Assembly: GCA_036785325.1 (NCBI GenBank)
Contig: JAXIVH010000010.1
Location: 239,771-303,770, forward strand
Reading direction: 5' to 3'
Length of the DNA stretch: 64,000 nucleotides
From: Urophycis tenuis
Lineage: Eukaryota > Chordata > Actinopteri > Gadiformes > Phycidae
The notes under the pieces were generated by a model that had not been told where the DNA came from, searched no databases, and saw nothing but the letters and a program-made list of their open reading frames with translations. Shown here in pieces: positions 9,877 to 22,015 of this stretch (position 1 is the first letter of the stretch; each line of letters begins with the position of its first letter). The position numbers were made by a program, and so were the translations under genes.

Positions 9877-11416
9877 TTACTGGGGCAGTGTAGCCTGGGC
9901 TAGGTCTTACTGGGGCAGTTTAGCCTGGGCTAGGTCTTACTGGGGCAGTTTAGCCTGGGCTAGGTCTTACTGGGGCAGTTTAGCCTGGGCTAGGTCTTAC
10001 TGGGGCAGTTTAGCCTGGGCTAGGTCTTACTGGGGCAGTCTGGGTTAGGTGTTACTGGGGCAGGTTAATATGGGTTAGGTGTTACTGGGGCAGGTTAATA
10101 TGGGTTAGGTGTTACTGGGGCAGGTTAATATGGGTTAGGTGTTACTGGGGCAGGTTAATATGGGTTAGGTGTTACTAGGGCAGGTTAATATGGGTTAGGT
10201 CTTACTGGGGCAGGTTAATATGGGTTAGGTGTTACTGGGGCAGGTTAATATGGGTTAGGTGTTACTGGGGCAGGTTAATATGGGTTAGGTGTTACTGGGG
10301 CAGTCTGGGTTAGGTGTTACTGGGGCAGGTTAATATGGGTTAGGTGTTACTAGGGCAGGTTAATATGGGTTAGGTGTTACTGGGGCAGGTTAACATGGGT
10401 TAGGTGTTACTGGGGCAGGTTAATATGGGTTAGGTGTTACTGGGGCAGGTTAACATGGGTTAGGTGTTACTGGGGCAGGTTAATATGGGTTAGGTGTTAC
10501 TGGGGCAGGTTAACATGGGTTAGGTGTTACTGGGGCAGGTTAATATGGGTTAGGTGTTACTGGGGCAGGTTAATATGGGTTAGGTGTTACTGGGGCAGGT
10601 TAATATGGGTTAGGTGTTACTGGGGCAGGTTAATATGGGTTAGGTGTTACTGGGGCAGGTTAACATGGGTTAGGTGTTACTGGGGCAGGTTAATATGGGT
10701 TAGGTGTTACTGGGGCAGGTTAATATGGGTTAGGTGTTACTGGGGCAGTCTGGGTTAGGTGTTACTGGGGCAGGTTAATATGGGTTAGGTGTTACTAGGG
10801 CAGGTTAATATGGGTTAGGTGTTACTGGGGCAGGTTAACATGGGTTAGGTGTTACTGGGGCAGGTTAATATGGGTTAGGTGTTACTGGGGCAGGTTAACA
10901 TGGGTTAGGTGTTACTGGGGCAGGTTAATATGGGTTAGGTGTTACTGGGGCAGGTTAACATGGGTTAGGTGTTACTGGGGCAGGTTAATATGGGTTAGGT
11001 GTTACTGGGGCAGGTTAATATGGGTTAGGTGTTACTGGGGCAGGTTAATATGGGTTAGGTGTTACTGGGGCAGGTTAATATGGGTTAGGTGTTACTGGGG
11101 CAGGTTAACATGGGTTAGGTGTTACTGGGGCAGGTTAACATGGGTTAGGTGTTACTGGGGCAGGTTAACATGGGTTAGGTGTTACTGGGGCAGGTTAACA
11201 TGGGTTAGGTGTTACTGGGGCAGGTTAACATGGGTTAGGTGTTACTGGGGCAGTCTGGGTTAGGTGTTACTGGGGCAGGTTAATATGGGTTAGGTGTTAC
11301 TGGGGCAGGTTAATATGGGTTAGGTCTTACTGGGGCAGGTTAATATGGGTTAGGTGTTACTGGGGCAGGTTAATATGGGTTAGGTCTTACTGGGGCAGGT
11401 TAACATGGGTTAGCTC
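9877..11416. repeat. 30-bp minisatellite in cd302 intron 4, right part
   Basis: Starts with six 30-bp copies containing CAGTTTAGCCTGGGCTAGGT, then switches to about 45 copies of a 30-bp unit containing GGTTAATATGGGTTAGGTGT and TACTGGGGCA. AATATG/AACATG alternates irregularly between units, and 25-bp CAGTCTGGG units recur at 10301, 10746 and 11251. Confidence 0.97.
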
Positions 11417-11470
11417 TTCCTTTGACAGCTTTGTCTGGTTAAGATAAGGTGTCAGCAGGTTGCCTGTAGG

Positions 11471-12299
11471 CAGTGTTGTAGTCACTGTGCCTCAAGTCCC
11501 AGTCCAGGCTCGAGTCTCCAGTGTTCCAGTCCGAGTCGAGTCCACTACTCATACGAGTCAAGTCCGAGTCGAGTCCCTATTGATCCACATCGAGTCTGAG
11601 TCAAGTCCGTAGTCACTTACTTTTCTGGCTGCAGTCTTGACAAATGACGGTTTAAATTTGTAGTCCCCGCTGTCTCCTCAATGGTCTTTTTACATATGGA
11701 GCATTTTGCTTTGCATTTTTTTCTGTTGCAGGTGAACTCCTCAAAGGCAAATTGGACAATCTTAGGGGCATTGTCTCCAGGCATTTTGGCGCCATGTTAG
11801 TTTCAGTTTAAGAAGTACTCTTTTGATTCCGTGAGGGAAATTTGGTCTCTGCATTTAACCCAATTGTGAATTAGTGGAAATACACTCGGCACACAGTGAG
11901 GCACACAGTGAGGTGAAGCACACTAATTCCGAGGCAGTGAGCTGCCAACAGCGGCGCTCGGGGAGCAGTGAGGAGTTAGGTGCCTTTCTCACAGGCACTT
12001 CAGCCGTTCGTACTGGTCGGGGTTTGAACCGGCAACCCTCCGGTTACAAGTCCGAAGTAGGCCGCGGCTGCCCCGTTTGTATGTGAACATGACGTTACGT
12101 GTGATGTATGACATGAAGCAGTAACATTCCCTTGCACTAGATATTAAAATCATATATCAAATTATAGAATAATGGCATATTACAATTATAGCCTAATGAC
12201 ATAAAAAAGTCAAGTTCAAGTCATTCAGTGTTCGAGTCCAGGTCAAGTCACGAGTCTCTAAATTTAGCTCACGAGTCAGACTCGAGTACTACAACACTG
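11471..12299. mobile_element. Non-autonomous hAT transposon with 8-bp TSD
   Basis: 829-bp element with terminal inverted repeats beginning CAGTGTTGTAGT (right end reads ACTACAACACTG) and subterminal CGAGTC/GACTCG-rich motifs. It is flanked by a perfect 8-bp duplication CCTGTAGG (11463-11470 and 12300-12307), the hAT hallmark. There is no transposase frame. A SINE lies inside at 11816-12074. Located in cd302 intron 4. Confidence 0.9.
11816..12074 (-). mobile_element. tRNA-derived SINE nested in the hAT element
   Basis: Read on the minus strand it begins GGGGCAGCCGCGGCCTACTT, passes a B-box-like GGTTCAAACCC, and ends with a tail near CCCTCACGGAATCAAAAGAG. Same family as 34941-35249. This copy lacks about 10 bp of the A-box region (the CCCTAACCAG of the other copy), which would impair transcription. 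Nested insertion makes it younger than the hAT element. Confidence 0.8.
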
Positions 12300-12458
12300 C
12301 CTGTAGGTATAAAGTGACCTCTAACTGATTCAGTGGTTAGGTGGACTACTGTTCCTGTTAAAACCAGCGCCAAGAGTCGTCCTTCAAACTAAACCAATGT
12401 GTTCTGTTTCCTGAACGTCCAAACTCTGAACCCATCAACGTGTCCCTTCTGTCTCCAG

Positions 12459-12482
12459 AGGACAAGGACCCAGACAGGCAGA
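12459..12482 (+). CDS. cd302: CD302, exon 5 (24-bp stalk micro-exon)
   Basis: A phase 1-1 micro-exon between GTCTCCAG and GTAAGT encoding EDKDPDRQ, a charged juxtamembrane stalk (residues 171-178). Both splice sites are strong and the reading frame joins exon 4 to exon 6, but a 24-bp exon would be missed by most predictors. It sits after a 3.8-kb intron. Confidence 0.75.
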
Positions 12483-12656
12483 GTAAGTCCCCTGGGATTG
12501 TTTTCAACCCCTCTCCTCCTAACCTCTCTACTTCCTGTACATACTTCTCTACTTCCTGTACGTACTTCTCTACTCCCTTACTTCGCTACTTCCTGAATTT
12601 AGGACTGTTCTTCCTGTGCTTGTCTACGTCCAGTTCTAATCCGTCCCCGTGCTGTG

Positions 12657-12752
12657 AGTCCAGTGTTCAGTGTGTGTCTGTTCCCCAGAGCCCAGTGTTC
12701 AGTGTGTGTCTGTTCTCCAGAGCCCAGTGTTCAGTGTGTGTCTGTTCCCCAG
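12657..12752 (+). repeat. cd302: Triplicated 32-bp splice-acceptor repeat
   Basis: Three tandem 32-bp copies, each ending in CTGTTCCCCAG or CTGTTCTCCAG followed by AGCCCAGTG, so the exon 6 acceptor with its pyrimidine tract is present three times (AG at about 12688, 12720 and 12752). Only the last one is in frame with the transmembrane exon. Confidence 0.9.
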
Positions 12753-12946
12753 AGCCCAGTGCCGTGCTGTCGGTGTTGGTGGTGCTGAGTGTGCTGGTTG
12801 TCATGGTGATCTCCACCGTCCTGTGGTTCTGGTACCAGAAGAGTAGCCCCGGCACCGCCGTCTTCACCCCCTTCGAGTATCACCCTCCCTTCGGGCCGGC
12901 GGACGGGTCCCGGTCCTGCCTGGTAGAGGCGGAGGAGCTGCCGTAA
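12753..12946 (+). CDS. cd302: CD302, exon 6 (transmembrane and cytoplasmic tail)
   Basis: Encodes residues 179-242 and a TAA stop at 12944-12946. KPSAVLSVLVVLSVLVVMVI with STVLWFW is a single hydrophobic membrane span (about 182-205), followed by YQK as a stop-transfer signal. The tail contains TAVFTPFEYHPPF and ends SRSCLVEAEELP. The human CD302 tail has a comparable TTVF start, an internal proline/tyrosine stretch and an acidic end. The exon was assigned to the third of three tandem acceptors because only that one keeps the frame. Confidence 0.9.
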
Positions 12947-13095
12947 CCAGAACCAGGCCCGGTTGTGGAGGTAGAACCCTTTTGAAGGCAGTCTGGCAGC
13001 AGGGCAGACACTGGGCTTGTTGGGTGAGTCGTGGGGGGTGGGGGTGCTCCCATGAGACATCATGCAGGTGGACAGAAGTGTTGTGATGGTGGGCG

Positions 13096-13176
13096 CTGAA
13101 AGGTTCTGAGAGGTTCTGAAAGGCTCTGAAAGGTTCTGAAAGGTTCTGAGAGGTTCTGAAAGGTTCTGAAAGGTTC
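13096..13176. repeat. 10/11-bp minisatellite AGGTTCTGA(A/G)A
   Basis: Seven to eight tandem copies of AAAGGTTCTGA and AGAGGTTCTGA directly after cd302. Too short to have a proposed function. Confidence 0.9.
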
Positions 13177-14337
13177 ATCTCCAAGCGTACATGAAAATCA
13201 AACCATTACTTGGGATAATTAAGGCATGATTGCCTGATAGAAATGTATGCATTATGATTTGATTGTGTTTGCATGATGAAATGTTACTTTTAGAACTGTT
13301 ACATGCTGTAGCACAGACGCATTATGATCAATCAGCAGATATGAGAATCCTTCCTCTTTGTCCTTGTGACTCATGTTCTGTCTACGCTCTGTTAACCCTC
13401 AGTCTTCAGCAGGTTGTTTGTTTTAATGTTGAAGATGATGATTTAATGATCAAGAATTCATTTCAATCCAGATGAAGGCCTGATGTAAGAGGATCAAAAT
13501 ATATACTCTTAAATAGATTTTATGGCCCATCTCATTGATGTTCTGACTTGTTTCATATTGTTTTGCTGAAAGGTGTGATGTGTTATCCTCAATTTTATCT
13601 GTCAGATGACGAATTAGAGCTCCTAAATCATCTCCATGAATTTGAAATCAGTATTTCTCTCCAGAACTCAGACCTTCTTTGTTCTAATGGCAGCCTGAGC
13701 TGCACGATAATTGAAGCTTGTGCTGTTTTTACTAGTGAGTAAAAAGCCTACTTCTAAAGCAACAGGCCGTTATTTTATTTTGTTTTATTTAGTTGCAGGA
13801 TTTCTTACATGGTATTCAGGGCCCCTGTTTCCTTCTTGATAACGTCAGTGTTTGCTTTGGCTCAGTGAACCAGTGTGTTTGTGTTTCCTGTGAAACATTT
13901 CCAATCCCTTCTCTCTGTGATTTGTTCTCAGAGCATTTCCTATCCAACCTCGCTTGTTGTTCTTGTAGTTGGCCACTAGATGGAACAGTGAATCACATGT
14001 TTTATTGTAACAGGACAGGACAATATTGTCTCAAAGTATTCCCAACTGATGGCCCCCAAAGTCAAGGAATGATTTAATCAATTTTGTGAAAAGCCATATT
14101 CCAACATTTTACCTTGACTATATTTTTAAAAGTTTGAATGTGTCAGTAGTTTAGAGCAGACACTATTCCAGAACCCAACAGACTGTGAGATGAAGAGCAA
14201 CTTTGATTCCTTAGAACAAAATCATTATACTTTAGCTTTAACTTTATACTTTTGATGTGACATTTGAAGTGAACACATTGTAGTTAATACAGTTGAGAAA
14301 ACCAAGGTGTTACAGAACACAGGCGCCTTCAGAACAG

Positions 14338-14389
14338 ACGTCCATATCCACTGTGGAACATGGACATGTTCCACAGTGGATATGGACGT
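14338..14389. repeat. Perfect 25-bp inverted repeat, 2-nt spacer
   Basis: Left arm 14338-14362 (starts ACGTCCATATCC, ends GGAACATG), spacer GA, right arm 14365-14389 is its exact reverse complement. Would form a long hairpin if transcribed in the cd302 3' UTR. Confidence 0.95.
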
Positions 14390-14390
14390 G

Positions 14391-14426
14391 AGATGTTGAG
14401 GAACATGGACATGTTCCTCAACATCT
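14391..14426. repeat. Perfect 17-bp inverted repeat, 2-nt spacer
   Basis: Left arm AGATGTTGAGGAACATG (14391-14407), spacer GA, right arm 14410-14426 exact reverse complement. Shares the core AACATGGACATGTT with the preceding palindrome one base away. Confidence 0.95.
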
Positions 14427-14576
14427 TGTCTTTGGTCTGCAGGGGAACACATTTACTTCTCTCTTCACAGCATCTAGTTTCCATATTAGTAGTGGAAAAT
14501 TATTTGTATTTCTTTTGTTGCTGCGAGAGAAGGGCTGGTCATTAAAAATAAGCATAACTTTTTACAACCTTTGTAC

Positions 14577-14582
14577 AATAAA
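14577..14582 (+). terminator. cd302: Polyadenylation signal AATAAA, probable cd302
   Basis: Canonical hexamer in ACAATAAAAAAG, 1.6 kb after the cd302 stop; it is followed by T-rich sequence. Confidence 0.4.
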
Positions 14583-14873
14583 AAAGATGTACAATCAAGA
14601 TTCCAGTATTTATTGTCATCACATACGAGACATGACGAGATTGCAGGAGCTGCCACAGTATTAGTGCATTCAATCAGTTTTTAAAATAAAACAATAAACG
14701 GAGAAGGGGAGAAAAGAAAAGAGGCCAATAAACTATTGAATTTATATTTTTTCAATTCTAATTTGTTTTACTGGGCAGGGAATTAAGATATATTGCAGGA
14801 TTATTACCACCAAAAACTCTAACCTATCAGGGTATCTAAGAATAATGCATTGAACTCAAGTCTGTAAGTCAGT

Positions 14874-15035
14874 GGGCGGCAGTAGCTCAGTGGGTAGAGC
14901 GGGTGGACAGAGCGGGTCGTCCACTAACCATAGGGTCAGCGGTTCGATCCCCTTGATCCCCCTCCTCCACATGTCGAACCCCACAAATGTACTGATTGTA
15001 AGCAAAAAAGTCTGCTAAACGCCCCTTTACCCTTT
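14874..15035 (+). mobile_element. tRNA-derived SINE, fuller copy
   Basis: 162 bp starting GGGCGGCAGTAGCTCAGTGG with an A-box (TAGCTCAGTGG) and a B-box (GGTTCGATCCC) at the usual spacing for a tRNA-like promoter. It is followed by a body and the tail AAAGTCTGCTAAACGCCCC then TTTACCC. Same family as the deleted copy at 6256. Not a functional tRNA gene: the 3' half does not close an acceptor stem. Confidence 0.88.
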
Positions 15036-15218
15036 AATGTCTTCTAACAAAGCTGATGAGGGCATGTGGTTCCTATTGCCACATGCCTGCATCTTAATGT
15101 ATGTCACTGGTGTGACATAGAACAGAAGGATGCTCCAGTCAGGGGGAAGCGTCCTAGAATTCTATCTCAGATACATATTATTGTTTTATGTGTTGGAGCA
15201 GAGCCGCTGTGTTTTGGT

Positions 15219-15595
15219 CACTCTCATGGAGCTGACCTGAAGGACTGATTACTCTCATGGAGCTGACCTGAAGGACTGATTACTCTCATGGAGCTGACTT
15301 GAAGGACTGATTACTCTCATGGAGCTGACCTGAGGACTGATTACTCTCATGGAGCTGACCTGAAGGACTGATTACTCTCATGGAGCTGACCTGAAGGACT
15401 GATTACTCTCATGGAGCTGACCTGAAGGACTGATTACTCTCATGGAGCTGACCTGAAGGACTGATTACTCTCATGGAGCTGACCTGAAGGACTGATTACT
15501 CTCATGGAGCTGACCTGAAGGACTGATTACTCTCATGGAGCTGACCTGAAGGACTGATTACTCTCATGGAGCTGACCTGAAGGACTGATTACTCT
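15219..15595. repeat. 31-bp minisatellite
   Basis: About 12 copies of a unit containing CTCATGGAGCTGACCTGAAG then GACTGATTACT. One copy has lost one A and one has ACTT for ACCT; otherwise homogeneous. Confidence 0.97.
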
Positions 15596-15682
15596 GCATG
15601 AAGAAGACACCACAGATCAGTCTGCACAGGCATGAAAACCATCCCCAAAAATAGACCTCACTAAAATATAGATGCATATTAG

Positions 15683-17200
15683 TGGACATTGTGTTGACAT
15701 TAGATACACTGGACATTGTGTTGACATTAGATACACTGGACATTGTGTTGACATTAGATACACTGGACATTGTGTTGACATTAGATACACTGGACATTGT
15801 GTTGACATTAGATACACTGGACATTGTGTTAACGTTGGATACAGTGGACATTGTGTTGACATTAGATACAGTGGACATTGTGTTGACATTAGATACAATG
15901 GACATTGTGTTAACGTTGGATACAGTGGACATTGTGTTGACATTAGATACACTGGACATTGTGTTAACGTTGGATACACTGGACATTGTGTTAACGTTGG
16001 ATACAGTGGACATTGTGTTGACATTAGATACACTGGACATTGTGTTAACGTTGGATACAGTGGACATTGTGTTGACATTAGATACACTGGACATTGTGTT
16101 AACGTTGGATACAGTGGACATTGTGTTGAAATTAGATACACTGGACATTGTGTTAACGTTGGATACAGTGGACATTGTGTTGACATTAGATACACTGGAC
16201 ATTGTGTTAACGTTGGATACAGTGGACATTGTGTTGACATTAGATACACTGGACATTGTGTTAACGTTGGATACACTGGACATTGTGTTAACGTTAGATA
16301 CAGTGGACATTGTGTTGACATTAGATACACTGGACATTGTGTTAACGTTGGATACAGTGGACATTGTGTTGACATTAGATACACTGGACATTGTTTTAAC
16401 GTTGGATACAGTGGACATTGTGTTGACATTAGATACACTGGACATTGTGTTAACGTTGGATACAGTGGACATTGTGTTGACATTAGATACACTGGACATT
16501 GTGTTAACGTTGGATACAGTGGACATTGTGTTGACATTAGATACACTGGACATTGTGTTAACGTTGGATACAGTGGACATTGTGTTGACATTAGATACAC
16601 TGGACATTGTGTTAACGTTGGATACAGTGGACATTGTGTGGACATTAGATACACTGGACATTGTTTTAACGTTGGATACAGTTGACATTAAATACACTGG
16701 ACATTGTTTTAACGTTGGATACAGTTGACATTAAATACACTGGACATTGTTTTAACGTTGGATACAGTTGACATTAAATACACTGGACATTGTTTTAACG
16801 TTGGATACAGTTGACATTAAATACACTGGGCATTGTTTTAACGTTGGATACAGTTGACATTAAATACACTGGACATTGTTTTAACGTTGGATACAGTTGA
16901 CATTAAATACACTGGACATTGTTTTAACGTTGGATACAGTTGACATTAAATACACTGGACATTGTTTTAACGTTGGATACAGTTGACATTAAATACACTG
17001 GACATTGTTTTAACGTTGGATACAGTTGACATTAAATACACTGGACATTGTTTTAACGTTGGATACAGTTGACATTAAATACACTGGACATTGTTTTAAC
17101 GTTGGATACAGTTGACATTAAATACACTGGACATTGTTTTAACGTTGGATACAGTTGACATTAAATACACTGGACATTGTTTTAACGTTGGATACAGTGG
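15683..17200. repeat. 27-bp minisatellite with 54-bp and 43-bp higher-order units
   Basis: Starts with about five near-identical 27-bp monomers (TGGACATTGTGTTGACATTA + GATACAC). It then alternates with a second monomer type (GTTAACGTTGGATACAG) to give a 54-bp dimer. From about 16650 it becomes a homogeneous 43-bp unit in which the dimer has lost 11 bp (GATACAGTTGACATTAAATA). Open frames over 330 codons on both strands are by-products of the 27/54-bp length. Confidence 0.97.
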
Positions 17201-17344
17201 TTGTTGTCCTACAGTCTCCTCCTTGAGGGATGTAAATGTGGTGTTGGAGACAGCAATGCAGAGCAATGTTTCCGATGGAGGGTAGGTCTTGTGTTCTTCT
17301 TCACACTGTCCACACACTGCATGCTCCATTATACACGACATTGT

Positions 17345-18560
17345 TGCCAGTCATCTAACTGCCAAATGTACGCTGACGATACAGTGATTTACGCATCAGC
17401 CAGAACATCAAGCGCAGCAGCAGACATTCTGACTAAGAAGATGGAAGATGTATCCCGCTGGCTCAAAGACAACCATCTCACTCTTAACATCAAAAAGACA
17501 GTATCTATGTGTTTTTCTATAAGAGGGAAAGCCTCCTGCTCCATCAAAATTGACCAGGACACAATTGACGAAGTCAATGAGTTTAAATTTTTAGGAATAA
17601 TCTTAGACTCTCAGCTTAAGTTTAGCAAACACATTAAGAAACTCACTGCAACGCTCCGAACAAACTTGAACTGTTTTAGAATGATAAGGCATCATATACC
17701 TGTTAAGGCAGCCTTACTGTTTTTCCATGCCATGATTCTGTCTCATCTATCTTACTGCATTACTGTATGGGGCCAAGCCTCCCAGACATCAACTAAACCT
17801 ATTTTATCATTATACAAACAGGCATTAAAGATACTGGATCAGAAACCAATAATGTGGCATCACTGCCTCATAGTAACGAAATATAACCTCTTAAGCTTCG
17901 AGAATTTTATGAAGTTTTCTTATCTTAAACTAATTTTTAAATGTGCAAATAATCTTGCTCCTGCTGTACTATGTCCTTTTGTAACTAAAATAAGCACAAG
18001 AAGGGTGGCAACCAGAGGAGCAGTGAACGGCAACTGCACAGCAGAGGTGCGCAAAACTTCATTTGGCCAGTCGAGTTTTTCAGTTATTGGAACTCAAATG
18101 TGGAACAACTTACCTACAGTAATAAAAACACAAACTGAGTTTAAAACATGTAACAGACAACTGAAACACTGGCTGAAGGAAAACCATAAATGTAATCATC
18201 ACAACACACAATAGATAACACACATACATGCACACACAGCATATATAGGTCACACTCATATTGTTTTTTGTTTTCTCTTTCTGCACATGCTTTTAATGTT
18301 ATAGGAAGTATGTTTTAAGATAGCATATAATTGTGTATTGTATACTGTATACTTTGTATAATTGTATAGTCTAGGTGACTTATATATTTTATTAGAATAG
18401 CTAGCCTGACCAGGGACTGAGGTTGCAAATTAGCTATCTAGCTACAAACCTTATTTGTACTCACATCTGCAAGCTGTGTCATGGCCTTGCCATGTCATGT
18501 TTGTAATAATGTGCACTGCATTGTCCCTGACAAATAAACTACAAATAAAAATTACAGTGG
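17345..18560 (+). mobile_element. 5'-truncated CR1/L2-type LINE
   Basis: Carries the 3' half of a reverse transcriptase frame (17357-18214), then about 340 bp of A/T-rich 3' region ending in ACAAATAAACTACAAATAAA, typical of a LINE 3' terminus. The upstream palm and finger motifs and the endonuclease are absent. Sits directly after the 43-bp minisatellite; the intervening 17201-17344 is unassigned. Confidence 0.8.
17357..18214 (+). pseudogene. Reverse transcriptase C-terminal fragment of a LINE
   Basis: An open frame with the catalytic motif QMYADDTVIY at its start, then HLTLNIKKT, EFKFLGIILD, SHLSYCITVWG and QMWNNLP. These are the ordered motif C, D, E, thumb and connection landmarks of non-LTR retrotransposon polymerases of the jockey/CR1/L2/Rex group. 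The frame has no internal stop from YADD to the TAG at 18212, suggesting fairly recent insertion. It cannot be active because motifs A and B and the endonuclease are missing. The exact clade cannot be fixed by eye. Confidence 0.85.
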
Positions 18561-20690
<2,130 letters not shown>

Positions 20691-20722
20691 AGGACCACAC
20701 GTGAGTGGAGGAGAGCCTGGCG

Positions 20723-20730
20723 TGACGTCA
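20723..20730. promoter_or_regulatory. CRE palindrome TGACGTCA, copy 1
   Basis: Perfect full CREB/ATF consensus within the CpG-rich region, in the context GGCGTGACGTCACGG. Confidence 0.55.
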
Positions 20731-20754
20731 CGGTTTCCTCCAGCGGTCCTGGAG

Positions 20755-20762
20755 TGACGTCA
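20755..20762. promoter_or_regulatory. CRE palindrome TGACGTCA, copy 2
   Basis: Second perfect consensus 32 bp downstream, context GGAGTGACGTCACGG. The surrounding TCCTCCAGCG/TCCTCAAGCG similarity suggests a local duplication. Confidence 0.55.
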
Positions 20763-20799
20763 CGGCCTCCTCAAGCGCTCCTGGAGTCTCGCGCTCCTC

Positions 20800-20928
20800 T
20801 CCGCGCGCCAGTCCAACTGACCTGCTCTCCGCGTCTGGACCGGACCTGAGTCACTCGAACCCGGGGAGTAACGGAACACGTACCTTTTGCCCACCACGAC
20901 ACCCAGACGCAGTTCAGCCTACGACGCG
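20800..20928 (+). other. baz2b: Probable non-coding first exon of baz2b
   Basis: The segment ends at GACGCG before a strong GTGAGT donor (20929) inside the CpG-rich region. The start is unknown; 20800 is a nominal value. The baz2b start codon lies in a later exon, whose acceptor at 54350 leaves only two bases before ATG, so one or more upstream non-coding exons must exist. Confidence 0.45.
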
Positions 20929-21704
20929 GTGAGTTGTCATTTATTTGTTTTGGTCGAGGGAAGTTTTCGCTCGCTCGTCATCCGCCGCCGTCCCCCGCCG
21001 TCCCCGTGTGGTCCGCTGATAAACGCTGCCGAGCGGCTAGCGGCTAAGCTAACGTTAGCCGGGAGCTTATGTGAGTGTTTGGCTGGGAAGCTACCGGGAG
21101 CTAACCGGGAGCTACCACGTCTCTTCCCCGACACTTGCCGCACAATGCACCGCTCTCCTGTTGGAAGTTCAACGCGGAGAACTAAAAGTTGTAAGAATGT
21201 AGCTGAAGTGTGTCCGTTGTATGCTGCTAACTTAGTCACTAAATACTATTAATGGCATTAATACTATTAATAGTATTAATAATATTATTGCTGTTCACTT
21301 GGTAACTAGGAGTCAAGTGCCCCGGAACCTCCGCTGTGGCAGAACCAGACAGTTCAGATGGAGTGTCTTCGACCTTATTTCCGAAGATATTTAGATCATT
21401 TCTCATTCATCTTTGTCAAATAGAAAGTCTTCACTTGGCAGTAGTTGGGTCTCCCAGATATACACGACGAACCGGGTTGTTATCCAGGAGAGACCGTGTG
21501 TGTCCAAGGTGTTGAACCGTGGGTTACCTGCTGTGATCACATGAAGCCGAATCAGTCCGATGTGCTCAGTCCTAACACTAGTTCAATATTAAGTCTGATC
21601 GATACGGTTGTCCGAGAGGTCAGTGGATCTGAGGTCGTATGGTTTCTGTTGCTTCCTCGTTGAAGTTCAGCGAAGCACCAGCTGTGATGAGTGGATGTAG
21701 TCTA
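20929..21704 (+). other. Start of the putative baz2b first intron
   Basis: CpG-rich for about 300 bp (repeated GGGAGCTA and GCTAACGTTAGC motifs), then unique A/T-rich sequence. No exon recognised. Confidence 0.45.
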
Positions 21705-22015
21705 CCTCTGATACCGTCCATGATTTACACTGTAGAGATGTCCTCTAAGGACAGTACCGTCCATGTTTGATACTGTAGTCTGAGATGTTCTCTTAGGACA
21801 GTACCGTCCATGCTTTACACTGTAGTCTGAGATGTCCTCTTAGTACCGTCCATGTGTTACACTGTAGTCTGAGATGTTCTCCTAGGACATAACCGTCCAT
21901 GTTTGATACTGTAGTCTGAGATGTCCTCTTAGTACAGTACCGTCCATGCTTTACACTGTAGTCTGAGATGTTCTCTAAGGACAGTACCGTCCATGCTTTA
22001 TACTGTAGTCTGAGA
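21705..22015. repeat. 47-bp minisatellite, degenerate
   Basis: Six to seven imperfect copies of a unit containing ACAGTACCGTCCATG, then TTACACTGTAGTCTGAGATG and TCTC(T/C)(T/A)AGG. Several copies have small deletions. Confidence 0.93.

Larger units (their letters stand above)
12947..14600 (+). other. cd302: Probable cd302 3' UTR
   Basis: Unique A/T-rich sequence after the stop, with a short 11-bp minisatellite (AAAGGTTCTGA units, 13096-13176) and two perfect inverted repeats at 14338-14426. An AATAAA at 14577-14582 is the best distal polyadenylation signal. The extent is inferred from that signal only. Confidence 0.45.

Noticed and set aside
10046..11416. Interstitial telomeric repeat because of GGGTTAGG words
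   Set aside because: TTAGG occurs only once per 30-bp unit and TTAGGG is not tandem; it is an ordinary minisatellite.
14874..14960. Possible tRNA gene
   Set aside because: A- and B-boxes are present but the sequence does not close an acceptor stem and continues into a SINE body shared with 6256-6358.
15564..16728. Open frames of 337-377 codons on both strands
   Set aside because: 27-bp units are codon multiples; simultaneous coding on both strands without any known domain is not credible.
20887..21252. A 121-codon + frame over the CpG-rich region
   Set aside because: It crosses the strong GTGAGT donor at 20929 and is open because of high G+C content; no similarity recognised.
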